A stretch of 34,191 bases of DNA from NCBI GenBank assembly GCA_041554435.1, contig JBFFLX010000018.1, forward strand, positions 1 to 34,191. The letters run 5' to 3'. Shown one piece after another: positions 33,138-34,191 of the stretch. Each line of letters begins with the position of its first letter. The first letter of the stretch is position 1. The notes beneath the pieces are model-generated. The model was given only the letters and a program-made list of their open reading frames with translations. It was not told the DNA's origin and made no database searches. Source of the stretch: BM524 sp041554435. GTDB taxonomy: Bacteria; Bacteroidota; Bacteroidia; Bacteroidales; F082. The position numbers were made by a program, and so were the translations under genes.

Positions 33138-34191
33138 TTATTTAAGCCATTTATCTAACCAATTGAAATAAACTCTTTGCCAGAGTATTGCATTTTGTGG
33201 TTGAAGTATCCAGTGGTTTTCATCGGGGAAATATAAATACTCAGCAGGAACACCTCTTAAAACAGCAGCGTTAAATGCTGTCATACCTTGTGTTACAACA
33301 ACGCGATAATCTTTTTCGCTATGTATTACCAATATTGGTGTATCCCAGTTTTGAACCAGTTTGTGTGGAGAATGAGCGTAAGCTTCCTGAGCCACTTTAT
33401 TGTCTTTTTCCCAGAATGGGCCGCCCTTATCCCAGTTTTCGAACCACATCTCCTCTGTTTCAAGATATTGTGCTTCTTCATTAAAAATACCATCGTGAGC
33501 AATAAATGCTTTGAATCTTTCATTGTGGATACCTGCAAGATAATATACGGCATAACCACCGGCACTCGCTCCAACGGCTCCTAAATTGTCTTCGTCAACG
33601 AAGGGTTCCTGCGCCATTTGATCGATGGCAGTTAAGTAATCCTGCATACTTTTTCCATGATAGTCGCCTGAAATTTGTTCCTGCCAGGCCTGGCCAAAAC
33701 CTGAAACTCCTCTACGTGCAGGTGCAACAATAATATAACCGTTGGCAGCCATTAACTGATAGTTCCAGCGGTAATGGAAACTCTGACTCAATGGGCCTTG
33801 TGGGCCACCCTTACAGTATAACAGGGTAGGATATTTTTTATTTGGGTCGAAGTGTGGTGGATAAATGACAAAAACCTGCATTTGCTTACCATCTGCTGTT
33901 TCCATCCATCTTTCTTCAGTTTTACCCATGCTTAACTTAGAAAGCAATTCTTTGTTGGTAAAACTTATCTGTTGTGATTCTCCATTTTTTTCTTTTATGG
34001 CAAATATTTCAGTAGGTAACGACATGGTTTGCATGGTGGCAATAAGTTTTTTATTGGCCTCTGCAACACTTCTATAATCATGTAATCCTGTTGTAATTTG
34101 CTTTATATCACCTTTTTTAACATTATATGAATAAATTTGAAAAGCACCATGCCAGTCGCTGGTGAAATATATTTTTTTGCTATCCTTCGAC
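33138..34191 (-). CDS. S9-family prolyl oligopeptidase (N-terminus outside window)
   Basis: The frame is open to the window end, so only the last ~350 residues are present; an internal Met at 34034 is not the start. The incoming part (SKKIYFTSDWHGAFQIYSYN) is the end of a beta-propeller. The alpha/beta-hydrolase domain has LLYCKGGPQG, the nucleophile motif GAVGASAGGYAVYY with Ser, the Asp in HSEKDYRV and the His in ENHWI. These are the catalytic triad of dipeptidyl-peptidase IV/oligopeptidase-type enzymes, which are periplasmic in Bacteroidota. Substrate preference cannot be told. Confidence 0.92.
   Translation of the reverse strand, partial: SKDSKKIYFTSDWHGAFQIYSYNVKKGDIKQITTGLHDYRSVAEANKKLIATMQTMSLPTEIFAIKEKNGESQQISFTNKELLSKLSMGKTEERWMETADGKQMQVFVIYPPHFDPNKKYPTLLYCKGGPQGPLSQSFHYRWNYQLMAANGYIIVAPARRGVSGFGQAWQEQISGDYHGKSMQDYLTAIDQMAQEPFVDEDNLGAVGASAGGYAVYYLAGIHNERFKAFIAHDGIFNEEAQYLETEEMWFENWDKGGPFWEKDNKVAQEAYAHSPHKLVQNWDTPILVIHSEKDYRVVVTQGMTAFNAAVLRGVPAEYLYFPDENHWILQPQNAILWQRVYFNWLDKWLK

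Overview
The window is AT-rich chromosomal DNA that looks like a Bacteroidota, probably a marine or anaerobic member of the Bacteroidales/Marinilabiliales. The reasons are a TonB-dependent receptor tail, PorT-like and DUF3078 outer-membrane proteins, a FeoA-FeoB fusion, DUF5063, many genes without Shine-Dalgarno sequences, and promoters that match the Bacteroidota pattern TTTG-N19to23-TAnnTTTG. The lineage is an inference from family content; no rRNA is present. No tRNA, CRISPR array, insertion sequence or phage gene was recognised, and no gene-free stretch exceeds 300 bases.

Layout. 1-3084 (+): end of a TonB-dependent receptor, a small exported protein of unknown function, a TolB-like propeller and an SPFH/prohibitin protein. 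3164-3589 (+): an isolated unknown 123-residue gene behind a consensus promoter and a perfect Rex-type palindrome. 3591-10687: nickel/hydrogenase maturation genes: hypB with a CDF transporter (-), a double zinc-ribbon protein (+), hypE, hypD and hypC (-), and hypF (-). 10737-16951 (+): a Rex-type operator, then hoxF, hoxU, hoxY, hoxH, hoxW and a dihydroorotate dehydrogenase-like gene, i.e. a group 3d-type NAD-linked [NiFe] hydrogenase. 17032-19203 (-): an operon of nickel transporter, outer-membrane barrel and rex, with its own Rex-like site. 19335-23196 (+): gph-like phosphatase, nth, bcp, recA and a TPR lipoprotein. 23193-26538 (-): a phosphotransfer protein, a response regulator and feoAB. 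26618-32088 (-): DUF5063, a phosphohexomutase and three nucleotide-sugar genes (rmlD, UDP-xylose synthase, ugd). 32155-34191 (-): a DUF3078 barrel and an incomplete S9 peptidase.

How it fits together. The centre of the window reads as one redox-controlled hydrogen module. Rex proteins bind TTGTTAA-N4-TTAACAA-type palindromes and let go when NADH is high. Such palindromes lie in front of the hydrogenase operon, the nickel transporter/barrel/rex operon, and the unknown gene at 3218. The likely logic is that high NADH/NAD+ lifts repression, nickel is imported, Hyp proteins build the NiFe(CN)2CO site, HoxW trims HoxH, and HoxFUYH disposes of NADH electrons as H2 (or takes up H2). No hypA is seen; the double zinc-ribbon gene divergent from hypB is worth testing as a functional neighbour. 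The least explained members of the module are the 3218 gene, the 5413 zinc-ribbon gene, the barrel at 17654 and the DHODH-like gene at 15959.
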